A stretch of 64,000 nt of DNA from Phytoactinopolyspora halotolerans (GTDB lineage Bacteria; Actinomycetota; Actinomycetes; Jiangellales; Jiangellaceae), in the NCBI RefSeq assembly GCF_010550675.1, contig NZ_JAAGOA010000002.1, positions 310,001 to 374,000 of the forward strand. Reading direction: 5' to 3'. This document shows, in pieces, positions 8,433 to 16,372 of the stretch. How positions within the stretch are numbered: position 1 is the first letter of the stretch; the number at the start of each line of letters is the position of its first letter. The notes beneath the pieces were generated by a model, which saw only the letters and a list, made by a program, of their open reading frames with translations, was not told where the DNA came from and ran no database searches. Both the position numbers and the translations under genes were made by a program.

Positions 8433-9815
8433 GTGGACCAGGAAGCACAACTGATTTCCGTGGCCTTGGTGCGGTACGCCGACTCTTGCCCGCCGACCTT
8501 GCACCCGGACTGCCCGTACGTCGAAGAGTCGGAAGGGAACCGAACCTGCCGTTCACAGTGCCGAGACGAGGTTGTGCGCCTGTCGAAGCCCGGACACACG
8601 GGCGGGACCATCCTCGCCGGTCCGCTATTCGACGCCCGACAGTACCTGTTGAGTGAATCGACGGCGGTGCCGGACGCGAACTGGCACACGTCGTCGCTAC
8701 TGCTACGACTTCGATCGGCTCTTCTGAGTCCGCCCCGAAGTCACCGTGGTGAGTATTTCCTCGTTCGTGAGATCGATGCCACCAACGCGCTCGCATATCT
8801 CGGTCAGCGGGGATTCGACTCGGAGTGGATCGTGCGGTTCGGGTTGGCGCAGGAGCTACCAACCATGCTGGCCCTGTGGGTAATCGGCTGGTACTCCGAG
8901 CTTGGCCAGACAGAGCAGCGCCCGCAGTGGGTTGCCCCGTGGCTCGATGCCTTCGAGAATCGCGTAGGTGAGTGCGACAGCACTGACATCGGCCAGTTGC
9001 TGGCGGCTGCTCACAGGAGTGGTTTCATCGAATGGGTCAGGCGCTGGCTACAGCAGGCGCCTCTGCACGACGTCGTGGCGTGGACGCCCATGGATGACTC
9101 TACCGACGGCACCGACCCTGATGATGGTCAGGCGCGCTGGATGATCGATCGCTTCACCGAAACGTACCTTCGGGACTGGGTCGAGACCTCGCTTCACCAC
9201 GAGTACCACTACTTACGTGGCAGGCAGGATCCGCCTACCACCATCGCAGAGATGATGCGCCGACAACTTACAAAGAGCGATGTCGATCGCGAGCTTGCCC
9301 GGAGGTCTGTCGAAGGCTCGCGCTCTCGGCTCGCTGAGGTCAGGAGCCAGGCCATTGGCTTGCTTAGTGAGGGTCGTCGCCGTGAAGCTGCCGCCCTCTT
9401 CGACGCCGCTCGCATACTTGAACCGCAGGACGCGGAGGCGCACAACAACTACGGATTCTGTTTGACGCCTGACGACCCCGAGACCGCCCTCCGTGCACTT
9501 GTCCGTGCAGAGGAACTCGGCGTTGCGGCCAAGGCTCTGAACCTCCTCAATCAGTCAATCGCATTGCGCTTACTTGGCAGACCGGCGGACGCATTGGCGG
9601 CGGCCGAGCGCGCACTCGATCAGACAGGCGGGCGCAGTGAGCCAGCCTGGCTCTGGGACAATCTGATCGCGTCCGACGAACCGACGATCGAGAACGTTGA
9701 CCTTGTGACTTACATCCGTCGCCTGGGCCGAGACCTCGCTGAAGAGCTCGGCGAGGAGGAGCAAATGGATCTGTGGCGGCAACGACTGTCGGTACTTGAT
9801 GGCCCTACTGATTGA
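8433..9815 (+). CDS. TPR-like protein with N-terminal Cys cluster, function unknown
   Basis: The 460-aa protein starts at a GTG with GGGAG upstream. Residues 19-43 hold four cysteines and a histidine (C19, H24, C27, C39, C43), which could bind zinc. The centre is rich in Trp and acidic residues. Residues of about 305-420 look like TPR helices, for example AAALFDAARILEPQDAEAHNNYGF. I recognise no enzyme motif. It ends by overlapping the convergent GNAT toxin by 11 bp. Its place between mobility genes and a CBASS makes a defence or regulatory role possible, but nothing in the protein proves it. Confidence 0.7.
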   Translation: MDQEAQLISVALVRYADSCPPTLHPDCPYVEESEGNRTCRSQCRDEVVRLSKPGHTGGTILAGPLFDARQYLLSESTAVPDANWHTSSLLLRLRSALLSPPRSHRGEYFLVREIDATNALAYLGQRGFDSEWIVRFGLAQELPTMLALWVIGWYSELGQTEQRPQWVAPWLDAFENRVGECDSTDIGQLLAAAHRSGFIEWVRRWLQQAPLHDVVAWTPMDDSTDGTDPDDGQARWMIDRFTETYLRDWVETSLHHEYHYLRGRQDPPTTIAEMMRRQLTKSDVDRELARRSVEGSRSRLAEVRSQAIGLLSEGRRREAAALFDAARILEPQDAEAHNNYGFCLTPDDPETALRALVRAEELGVAAKALNLLNQSIALRLLGRPADALAAAERALDQTGGRSEPAWLWDNLIASDEPTIENVDLVTYIRRLGRDLAEELGEEEQMDLWRQRLSVLDGPTD

Positions 9816-10317
9816 CTGACTTGTGCAAGTCCTTCAGCAGAAGGAACAACTGCAAGGGATCGATTGGCGATGGCTCGAACTCAGCCTGGGCCAGGTAGAA
9901 GTCCCGTGCCTCGTCGTCCTTGGCGTGGATGAGTAGCGCTTTGACGCCGATCTCGTCCGCTGCGTTCGAGACGCGCACAAGTGCGTCACGCAGGAGTCCA
10001 CGGCCAAGCTTCCGGCCTTGATGATCTTCGTGCACGGCCAGGCGGGCGAGAACGATGACCGGGATTGGGTGCCGCGGCACGCCCTTCGTCATCCTGGCGG
10101 GCGCGTCCTGATGGTCCACGCCACCCGTAGCCAGCGAGTAGAAGCCAACGACCTCGTCTGAGTCGTCGACCGTTGTCACGAACGTGGTGGTCATGCCGGC
10201 ATGCTGGTTGATCAACGAGTAGCGCTTGAGCCAGTCGTCCAGGGGTTGACGCCCGCACCGGAACCCAGACACTTCATGGTCGGGGCTCAGCCGGGCAGGT
10301 TCCCGATACGACGTCAC
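9805..10317 (-). CDS. GNAT acetyltransferase toxin (TacT-like)
   Basis: The 170-aa protein has the GNAT fold signature with the acetyl-CoA loop DHQGRKLGRGL and a downstream Tyr in ARDFYLAQAEF, typical of the general acid. The N-terminal CGRQPLDDWLKRY is the hallmark of TacT/AtaT-type toxins, which acetylate the amino group of charged tRNAs and stop translation. It starts at GTG inside the GTGA overlap with the upstream RHH antitoxin. A downstream inhibitory partner other than that antitoxin is not seen. Confidence 0.9.
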   Translation of the reverse strand: MTSYREPARLSPDHEVSGFRCGRQPLDDWLKRYSLINQHAGMTTTFVTTVDDSDEVVGFYSLATGGVDHQDAPARMTKGVPRHPIPVIVLARLAVHEDHQGRKLGRGLLRDALVRVSNAADEIGVKALLIHAKDDEARDFYLAQAEFEPSPIDPLQLFLLLKDLHKSVNQ

Positions 10318-10616
10318 GTCTGCGGCTCGAATGGCGAGTCTTCGTTGAGCAGCTCCTGGAGCCTTGGCTTGAACACAGCCGGTCGCTCAAGGGCAGCTTC
10401 GAACGCTTGCCAAGCGTCATCGCTGACAGCGAAGTATCGGCGATCTGCGAGCACATGCTCGGCGGTCGCAGTCGCGCTGTCTAGAACGAACTCGCTCATG
10501 CTCTTGTCTACTGCCTGCGCTGCCTGACGGATCAGCTTGTCCTGCTTAGCCGAGGTTCGGATGTTGAGCCGTGAGTCGCGTACGGGACGGGCAGCTGCGG
10601 CTTCCTCATTAGGCAT
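10314..10616 (-). CDS. RHH antitoxin, DUF1778 (TacA-like)
   Basis: The 100-aa protein has an N-terminal ribbon-helix-helix (RLNIRTSAKQDKLIRQAA) typical of DUF1778. The C-terminal segment, WQAFEAALERPAVFKPRLQ, is the part that normally wraps the GNAT toxin. The ribosome site AAGGAG precedes the ATG. As in other TacAT systems it should bind dyads in its own promoter. The dyad arms at 10648-10657 and 10691-10700 lie in the right place and reach into the divergent CBASS promoter. Confidence 0.9.
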   Translation of the reverse strand: MPNEEAAAARPVRDSRLNIRTSAKQDKLIRQAAQAVDKSMSEFVLDSATATAEHVLADRRYFAVSDDAWQAFEAALERPAVFKPRLQELLNEDSPFEPQT

Positions 10617-10645
10617 GAAGGACTCCTTCCACAGAATGTGAACCC

Positions 10646-10700
10646 AATGTACTCACAGACCCTTGCGTTAAGCAACCCGTGTCTGTACATTGTGAGTACA
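10646..10700. promoter_or_regulatory. Interlocked divergent promoters and dyad of TacAT and CBASS
   Basis: On the + strand TTGCGT (10663-10668) is followed after 17 bp by TACATT (10686-10691), pointing at the CBASS operon. On the - strand TTGCTT (10675-10670) is followed after 18 bp by TACATT (10651-10646), pointing at the antitoxin. TGTACTCACA (10648-10657) and TGTGAGTACA (10691-10700) are exact inverted copies, and each covers one -10 element. An RHH antitoxin bound to both arms would shut both promoters. The boxes are read by eye; repression of CBASS is inference. Confidence 0.6.
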
Positions 10701-10750
10701 CGCGACGTAGTTCTGTCGACCACGTCCAGCTCCCCAAGCCTAGGAGAACC

Positions 10751-10840
10751 ATGCGAGACCCGAAGAAATCCGGCCACCCCGGAACCAAGGCCCAGCACAC
10801 CTCTACCTCCCGGCCCGAGGCGCACCATGAACGTCTCTGA
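10751..10840 (+). CDS. 29-residue small ORF leading the CBASS operon
   Basis: The strong ribosome site TAGGAG lies 5 nt before this ATG. It encodes a basic, His-rich peptide that begins MRDPKKSGHPGTKAQ and ends EAHHERL. Its stop lies 11 nt downstream of the ATG of the ATPase gene, so the two overlap and translation could be coupled. It may be a leader ORF, a real peptide, or a peptide partner for the HORMA protein. No family is recognised. Confidence 0.45.
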   Translation: MRDPKKSGHPGTKAQHTSTSRPEAHHERL

Positions 10841-11723
10841 GTGCATCGTGCGCAACGACCTCGTCCCCGACGACCGCTACAGCGGCTTCTGGGACTCGAT
10901 CGTCGTTGACCCGACCATCAAGCAGCAGCTGGTCCGCTCGGTGGCCCTCGGGCTCAACCTGCGCACCAAGCTCCCGTTCCACGCCACCGCGCTGCACGGG
11001 CTTGCGCTCCTGACCGGCCCGCCCGGGACCGGCAAGACCACACTGGCGCGCGGCTCGGCGCACAAGGTCGCCAGTCTGATGCCCGACTCCAAGGCCCGGT
11101 TCATCGAGGTCAACCCCCACGGCCTGATGAGCGCGGAGCACGGACAGAGCCAGCAGCGGGTCTCCAAGCTCCTCGCCGAGCACATCCCCGACCTCGCCCT
11201 CGACGGACTCCCGACGATCGTGCTCCTCGACGAGGTCGAGTCCATGGCCGTTGCTCGTGGCGCCGCGTCCCTGCAGGCGAACCCGGCCGACGTGCATCGG
11301 GCGACCGACGCCGTGCTCACCGCCCTCGACGACGTGGCGATCAAGTCGCCCCACATCTTCACCGTGGCGACCAGCAACTTCATCGAGGCGCTCGACGGTG
11401 CCTTCGTGTCCCGCGCCGACCTTGTCGTCGAGGTGCCCCTGCCCGGCAAGGAGGCCGTGAACACGATCCTCGCCTCCACCCTGACGGACTTCGCCGAGGC
11501 CTTCCCGGCCCTGGAGAAGGTCGCACAGGACCCCCGTCTTGCCGAGGTCGCCGACCTTCTCGTCGGCCAGGACGGACGCGGGCTGCGCAAGCTCGTCTCC
11601 GCCGCGATGCTCACGCGGAACGAGACGACCATCGACCCGAACGAGCTGACCATTGGGGACCTCCTGGTCGCCGCAGGGGCACTGGCATCGCGGTCGACCA
11701 CGCCGGGTAAGGAGCGCAGCTGA
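10827..11723 (+). CDS. TRIP13/Pch2-like AAA+ ATPase of CBASS
   Basis: The 298-aa protein is a single AAA+ module. Walker A is GPPGTGKT (64-71), Walker B is IVLLDEVES (131-139), sensor 1 is ATSN (181-184), and SRAD (195-198) matches the Pch2 arginine-finger region. In type III CBASS, Trip13 disassembles the HORMA-CD-NTase complex and so keeps the alarm off. I chose the ATG at 10827 (GAGG upstream); an upstream in-frame extension looks non-coding. It is the first large gene of a tight operon; the next gene starts 1 nt after its stop. Confidence 0.92.
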   Translation: MNVSECIVRNDLVPDDRYSGFWDSIVVDPTIKQQLVRSVALGLNLRTKLPFHATALHGLALLTGPPGTGKTTLARGSAHKVASLMPDSKARFIEVNPHGLMSAEHGQSQQRVSKLLAEHIPDLALDGLPTIVLLDEVESMAVARGAASLQANPADVHRATDAVLTALDDVAIKSPHIFTVATSNFIEALDGAFVSRADLVVEVPLPGKEAVNTILASTLTDFAEAFPALEKVAQDPRLAEVADLLVGQDGRGLRKLVSAAMLTRNETTIDPNELTIGDLLVAAGALASRSTTPGKERS

Positions 11724-11724
11724 C

Positions 11725-12207
11725 ATGGAGCGCACCCGCAAGTTCGCCGCATCGCCGGTCAGGCCGGCGAACGCGACCTGGACGCAGATCAAGGACCTGC
11801 TCGCCGAGTCGCTCGAGCGCAGTGCGGCGGTGCCGGACAGCACCGTCGCCACCGCGCTTGGCCCTCTCGACGGTCTCGTGCCCTCTCTCATCGCCAGCGG
11901 CTACCTGGCAACCGAGCCGCTGGTCGTCGTCGCCGGGGACCTGCGGCTCAACCTGTATGCCGTCCGCGGTGACGCCGCGTTCGACGTCGAGGAGAACCTC
12001 GGCCCGGTCCCCGGAGCGGCCAGCAGCTCCGCGAACTGGCGGATGTATGTGCCGTCACCGGTCCACCTGCGCGACACAGTCGCTGAGGCGTGCACCGGAC
12101 AGGACCACCTGATCTCCGGCAAGCCGCCCGCCGCCACAGAGGCCGCCGATTCCGGGAGCGCCAGCCGGATCTACGCCATCGACCCCGCCGCGCTGCGGCA
12201 GATCTGA
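11725..12207 (+). CDS. Unrecognised CBASS-operon protein
   Basis: The 160-aa protein starts 1 nt after the ATPase stop and ends 7 nt before the HORMA gene. It has a helical N-terminal part (TWTQIKDLLAESLERSAAV), a central strand-rich part (EPLVVVAGDLRLNLYAVRG) and a tail ending ASRIYAIDPAALRQI. No catalytic or membrane motif is visible and I cannot assign a family. Its fixed place between the TRIP13 and HORMA genes suggests a direct role in CBASS control, for example as a second HORMA-like or peptide-presenting partner. That is a guess from context. Confidence 0.75.
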   Translation: MERTRKFAASPVRPANATWTQIKDLLAESLERSAAVPDSTVATALGPLDGLVPSLIASGYLATEPLVVVAGDLRLNLYAVRGDAAFDVEENLGPVPGAASSSANWRMYVPSPVHLRDTVAEACTGQDHLISGKPPAATEAADSGSASRIYAIDPAALRQI

Positions 12208-12214
12208 GCCGACC

Positions 12215-12724
12215 ATGACGAGCACCTCCGTCGGCGTCCACGCCACGACCAGGACGCACACGGCCAACCACCTCTCCGACGTCATCATGTCCTCCATCGG
12301 TGACATCCTCACCACCCTGGGGATCAGCACCAGCCGCTTCTACAAGGACTGGAGCCAGGACTTCACCGCCATCAGCAACTGGATCGAGGAAGGCACCCTG
12401 AAGACGGTCGCGCTGGAATGCCACCGCCCCGACGGGACCGTCAAGCCGGTCTTCGACTTCGACGTCACCTACGCGCCCGGCGGGGTCGGCGACCGCAAGT
12501 TCACCGCGGACAACGCCTCGCTCCTGAAGTACATGGCCAAGCTCGAGCGGGTCCCCGCTGGCACGACCTACAGGCTGGTGTGCTCTTTCAACTCGACCTG
12601 GCACTCCGATCAGGTCGGCTGGAGTCCGGGCAGCAAGGCTTCGACGAGCGGTCTGCGTATCCGCACCGTCGGCACGCTCGCCGGCGGGCCTGACGCCACC
12701 GCTACCACCCGCATCCACTCCTGA
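12215..12724 (+). CDS. Bacterial HORMA-domain protein of CBASS
   Basis: The 169-aa protein fits the bacterial HORMA (bacHORMA_2-like) pattern: an N-terminal THTANHLSDVIMSSIGDILT helix, then GTLKTVALECH and a strand pair around VFDFDVTY, ending in a flexible tail. In type III CBASS, HORMA proteins close around a peptide motif and bind and activate the CD-NTase. Neighbouring TRIP13-like ATPase and CD-NTase genes support this strongly. Family assignment is by pattern recognition, not search. Confidence 0.85.
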   Translation: MTSTSVGVHATTRTHTANHLSDVIMSSIGDILTTLGISTSRFYKDWSQDFTAISNWIEEGTLKTVALECHRPDGTVKPVFDFDVTYAPGGVGDRKFTADNASLLKYMAKLERVPAGTTYRLVCSFNSTWHSDQVGWSPGSKASTSGLRIRTVGTLAGGPDATATTRIHS

Positions 12725-12737
12725 GACGAGAAGCACT

Positions 12738-13586
12738 ATGACCATTGTCGACGACGCGTTCTCCGGGCTGAAGTCCAATCTCGAGATCACCTCGGCAGAG
12801 CAGGCACTCGCCCAGAGCCGACACATCCTCATCCGCGACCACGTGAAGACCCGGTGGACCCTGACCGCCGACTTCATCACCGGAAGCTACGACCGCCACA
12901 CCAAGACCAAGAAGCTCAAGGACGTCGACCTGTTCGTCGTCATCGACCCCGACGGCGACCAGGGACACTTGGCCAAGGGCACCGGGACGGGCGCGGTCGA
13001 CGCGCTTGCGGAGATCCTCGCCACCCGGTGGAGCGTCACCACAGACGACACCGTGGTCACCGTCTCCTACGCCGATGAAGACGTCGCCTCCTACGAGATC
13101 GCGCCGGCGTTCGCCACCGAGAACGGCTACAAGATCCCCAACGGCACCGGGTGGATGGAGACCAACCCCAACAAGCATGCCGAGATGGTCACCGCCAAGA
13201 ACAAGGCCTGCGGCGGCAAGTTCGTCCCGCTGGTCAAGATGATCAAGGGCATGAACCGCGAGGCCGGTGAACCCATCAGCCCGTCGTTCCTCATCGAGGT
13301 CATGGCCCTTGAGCTCGTCGAAGCCCCGCTGGGCAGGTACCAGGACGAGGTCCGCTTTTTCCTGGCTGCGGCCGCCGACGCCGCGCTCCAAGACTGGCCC
13401 GACCCGGCCCGGCTGGGGCCCGACGTCAACGGCGACGTCTCGTCTTGGGAGCGGACCGCGTACCAGAACGCCTTCCGGTCCTGGCTCGCCGTCGCGGAGG
13501 AGGCCATCTTGCTGGAGAACGAGGGCCGGGAGCGCGCCGCGGTCAGCACGTGGAAGACCCTGTTCGGCTCCCGGATGCCCGGCTGA
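12738..13586 (+). CDS. CD-NTase (cGAS/DncV-like nucleotidyltransferase)
   Basis: The 282-aa enzyme would make a cyclic oligonucleotide messenger upon phage infection. The catalytic GS (49-50) and DVD (62-64) are in GSYDRHTKTKKLKDVDLFVV. The third acidic position, normally Asp in a DIVPA-like strand, reads as E120 in SYEIAPAF. The later GGKFVPLVKMIKGMN helix is typical of SMODS proteins. The gene lies 13 nt after the HORMA stop and overlaps the effector start (TGATG). The product, whether di- or trinucleotide, cannot be read from sequence. Confidence 0.93.
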   Translation: MTIVDDAFSGLKSNLEITSAEQALAQSRHILIRDHVKTRWTLTADFITGSYDRHTKTKKLKDVDLFVVIDPDGDQGHLAKGTGTGAVDALAEILATRWSVTTDDTVVTVSYADEDVASYEIAPAFATENGYKIPNGTGWMETNPNKHAEMVTAKNKACGGKFVPLVKMIKGMNREAGEPISPSFLIEVMALELVEAPLGRYQDEVRFFLAAAADAALQDWPDPARLGPDVNGDVSSWERTAYQNAFRSWLAVAEEAILLENEGRERAAVSTWKTLFGSRMPG

Positions 13587-14491
13587 TGGCCAGTGTCACC
13601 GAGCACGAGCCTGGGCCGATCAACTTGCGTCAGGAAGACCCGCACGCCCAGCGGCTCCTCGCTGGCCAGTCCCGCCTGTACAGCGACGCCAAGCACATCC
13701 GGAGGTTCCGGTTGCCGGTCACCTTCGGCCTCGCGGCTCTCAGCGTCCTGGCCGGCTTGGCGTTCCCGGACGCTCGCCCCGCCCTGGGCCTGGCTGGCGC
13801 CCTGGTCAGCCTGGGATGGTCCGCCCTGGCGTTCGGCCCGGAGCGGCGCAAGCGGATGACGGCGGCCGCAACCCAGGAGGAGTTCGACTGCTACGTCTTC
13901 GACCTGCCGTGGAAGTCGAGCGCCGTCGACCATCCGTCGGCCACGACAATCGCCGAGGCCGCCGGCCGCTACAAGGGGAACCGGCTCGCCGGCTGGTACC
14001 CCAGGACCGGACCACTTCCGCGGCCGTTGGACGTCCTGGTGTGCCAGCGTAGCAACCTGGGCTGGGGCACCGCCGCACACCGCCAGTACGCAACGTTCCT
14101 CACCGGAGTCCTGGTCGCGCTCTTCCTCATGGTCGGCATCGTGATCTGGCTAGTTGACGACGGCATCTTCATCGTCCTCCCACTCGCTGCGCCTGCGAAG
14201 GATCTCTTCGAGCTGGGCCGCGAACACCGGACCAGCGCGGAGTCGAAAGACAACGCCGAGGCGAAGGCTCGCAAGGTCTGGGACCAGGCGCTCGCGGACC
14301 CGTCGGCTGTGACGCTCTCAGACTGCCGCGATATCCAGGACCTGATCCTGACCACGCGCCGCAACAACGCCAGCGTCCCAGACTGGTTCGACAACCGCCG
14401 CCGTAACACTTACGAGACGAGCATGCGGCAGAGCACCGAGCACTACATCGAACAAGCCATCGCTGCCGGCCGGGCCTGGACGACTGAGTAG
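13586..14491 (+). CDS. S-4TM pore-forming CBASS effector
   Basis: The 301-aa membrane protein has four predicted membrane segments in two pairs: about 42-60 and 64-83, then 170-190 and 192-206. The N-terminal INLRQEDPHAQRLLAGQ followed by LYSDAKHIRRF is typical of the S-4TM family, the predicted pore effectors linked to SMODS nucleotidyltransferases. Binding of the cyclic nucleotide should open or assemble it and collapse the membrane (abortive infection). The ATG overlaps the CD-NTase stop as TGATG, so effector output is translationally tied to the enzyme. Confidence 0.9.
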   Translation: MASVTEHEPGPINLRQEDPHAQRLLAGQSRLYSDAKHIRRFRLPVTFGLAALSVLAGLAFPDARPALGLAGALVSLGWSALAFGPERRKRMTAAATQEEFDCYVFDLPWKSSAVDHPSATTIAEAAGRYKGNRLAGWYPRTGPLPRPLDVLVCQRSNLGWGTAAHRQYATFLTGVLVALFLMVGIVIWLVDDGIFIVLPLAAPAKDLFELGREHRTSAESKDNAEAKARKVWDQALADPSAVTLSDCRDIQDLILTTRRNNASVPDWFDNRRRNTYETSMRQSTEHYIEQAIAAGRAWTTE

Positions 14492-14582
14492 GACTCGACA
14501 GTTCGAGGGCACTGAGAGCTCGAAGCGTCCGATTCTGCTGAACTGAGTGCGTCATACCGGCTCCCGCGAATGCCCATATGGC

Positions 14583-15659
14583 TCAGGTTCTGCCCGTGTT
14601 GCGGTATCGCTGGATGTCGGTGTTGAGACGGTTCAGCATTGTTTCTGCCGTGGCGGTCGGATCGGTCGTGGTTCGTTCTGTGCCGGGGTGTTCGCTGGAT
14701 GCGTGGTCGGGTACGTGACGGTGGAGCCATCGTCGCTCGATGCCGGCGTCGGGGTGCAACGTGGCATAGGAGAAGGTCGACTGGCTTCCGCCCGCGGCAG
14801 GTCGTTGTTGCCGGATCGCCAGGACTTGGTCGAGGTCGAGACGCGGCCGGGGGTCATGGTCGGGGTGCCAGAAGATGTGGCGGTGGGCGGTCTCCATCAC
14901 GGTTTCGTTGAGGGGGATGGTGATGGGTGCACCGTTCGGGTCGATCTTGTGGTCGATGGTCAGGTCGCGGGCTTGGGGGCGCTGGATCGGTATGAGGAGG
15001 TATCGGTGGGGATCGAGTGGCAGGTAGATGTCCCAGTACGACGCGGCGCGTAGTTGATCTGAATCGTCCTGTGCATTCATGATTTGGACCGGTGCGTCAC
15101 TGGTGAGGAGGCATGGCGTGGAGTAGCCGACGCCCCATGCGCGCCTGTAGATGGTCGCCGCTAGCGGTGCGACGTTCTCGGCTATGTACCGGATGTGGTG
15201 GTTGGCGCTGGCGATTGATCGTGGCGGATCGAGGGGGCTGCCGTCGAGGTTCCATAGGCGCTCGCGTTGCCGGGGTGTCCGCAGTATCTGGGCTGCGATC
15301 CACCAGGACATCGCTAGGCGATGGGCTGGTCTCGGTGGCCAGGGCCGAGGCAACGCGTCGGCAGCCGGTGAGCCTTCGTCTTTGTCGAGGAGCGCTCGAA
15401 AGGCGGTCGTCGCTTCGCTCTCGATGATGCTGAGGAACTTCTCCGTGTGATGGTGCTCGACACCTTCAGGCGTCGTGCCCCAGTAGAAGCCCTTCTCAGA
15501 TCCGATGTTGCGAGTGCTTGCGGGGAACTCACTCCGAGGGTTGTCGGCGGGTGCTGCGATGAGTTGGTGGCCGCCTCGACCAGAACGCGGGACGGCCCAC
15601 CGCCGCAGGTACATCTGCGGCACGAAGTGGTCGTTGGTTGCCCGCGCTTTGTCGCCCAT
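14583..15659 (-). CDS. DUF4238 family protein
   Basis: The 358-aa protein opens with NDHFVPQMYLRRWA, the defining start of DUF4238. No membrane segment is seen. A conserved-looking HHTEKFLSIIESEATTAFR follows, and YLPLDPHRYLLIPI lies towards the C-terminus. The molecular function of the family is not known to me. I chose the ATG at 15659, preceded by AGAGGAAA; an open frame continues upstream to 15716. It is convergent with the CBASS effector gene and probably independently expressed. DUF4238 genes are frequent in mobile and defence regions. Confidence 0.85.
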   Translation of the reverse strand: MGDKARATNDHFVPQMYLRRWAVPRSGRGGHQLIAAPADNPRSEFPASTRNIGSEKGFYWGTTPEGVEHHHTEKFLSIIESEATTAFRALLDKDEGSPAADALPRPWPPRPAHRLAMSWWIAAQILRTPRQRERLWNLDGSPLDPPRSIASANHHIRYIAENVAPLAATIYRRAWGVGYSTPCLLTSDAPVQIMNAQDDSDQLRAASYWDIYLPLDPHRYLLIPIQRPQARDLTIDHKIDPNGAPITIPLNETVMETAHRHIFWHPDHDPRPRLDLDQVLAIRQQRPAAGGSQSTFSYATLHPDAGIERRWLHRHVPDHASSEHPGTERTTTDPTATAETMLNRLNTDIQRYRNTGRT

Positions 15660-16011
15660 GATGTTTCCTCTCGGATACCGACCCGAGTCAATGAGTATGG
15701 TGGACGGCGGTGACATGCGTCTGAGGTCAAAGGCGAGTTATTCACATGCCAAGACGGCCGGATTGAGAACGGCGGCGTCATGATTCGCCATTTACGACCC
15801 CGTCTCTACGCATCGAACGCCCTGCCCCTGGACGCGCCGCCCATCCTGCCCCGCATGCTTTGATGGACGGTAACCGGGCAGGCCAAAGGCGCCTGCTAGG
15901 GAAATGCGGCGAGAGGACGAGCTGCCTTGTGAGGCGGATTTGATGACAGGTCCGTTGTGCGGCCTGATGGGGCTCCCTATTGGGTGAGGACACCAAGGAG
16001 GGAGATCGCTC
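15660..16011. other. Intergenic region between DUF4238 and excisionase genes
   Basis: About 350 bp separate divergent genes and I see no coding sequence. The end next to the excisionase carries a strong ribosome site (AAGGAGGG, 15994-16001). Promoters for both genes should lie here. No long repeat was noticed. Confidence 0.5.
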
Positions 16012-16197
16012 GTGAACGAGTACATGACTACGGCTGAGGTGGCGGAGCTATTGCGGGTCCCCGCAGAGACGGTGCGCTACTGGCGCTATATCGGCAAGGG
16101 GCCCAAGAGCTTCCGGCTTGGCGGCCGCCGCGTGTTGTACGCCAGAGAGGACGTTGAAGCGTTCGTCGCGGCGGCACGGGCCGAGGGCGCAGCCTAG
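16012..16197 (+). CDS. Excisionase-like HTH protein (Xis/MerR type)
   Basis: This 61-aa protein is a single winged HTH: MTTAEVAELLRVPAETVRYW, then GKGPKSFRLGGRRVLYAREDVEAFV, the pattern of HTH_17/excisionase proteins. Such proteins bend DNA and bias the integrase towards excision. It starts at GTG after AAGGAGGG. It sits 175 bp from the second attachment copy, at the opposite end of the element from the integrase. Confidence 0.88.
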   Translation: MNEYMTTAEVAELLRVPAETVRYWRYIGKGPKSFRLGGRRVLYAREDVEAFVAAARAEGAA

Positions 16198-16372
16198 GTA
16201 GGCCCGTGCTGACTCGGCGCGGGCGCGACAGGTGTTCGAAGATCAAGTTCGACCGCTTTACGACCACAAAACTACTCGACATGTCCAACGGGCGCCAGCG
16301 GCGATCAACTGCATCGTGCCAGGTCACCCAGCCAAGCCAACGGCTACCAACGCGCACTTCGTGCACCTGATC

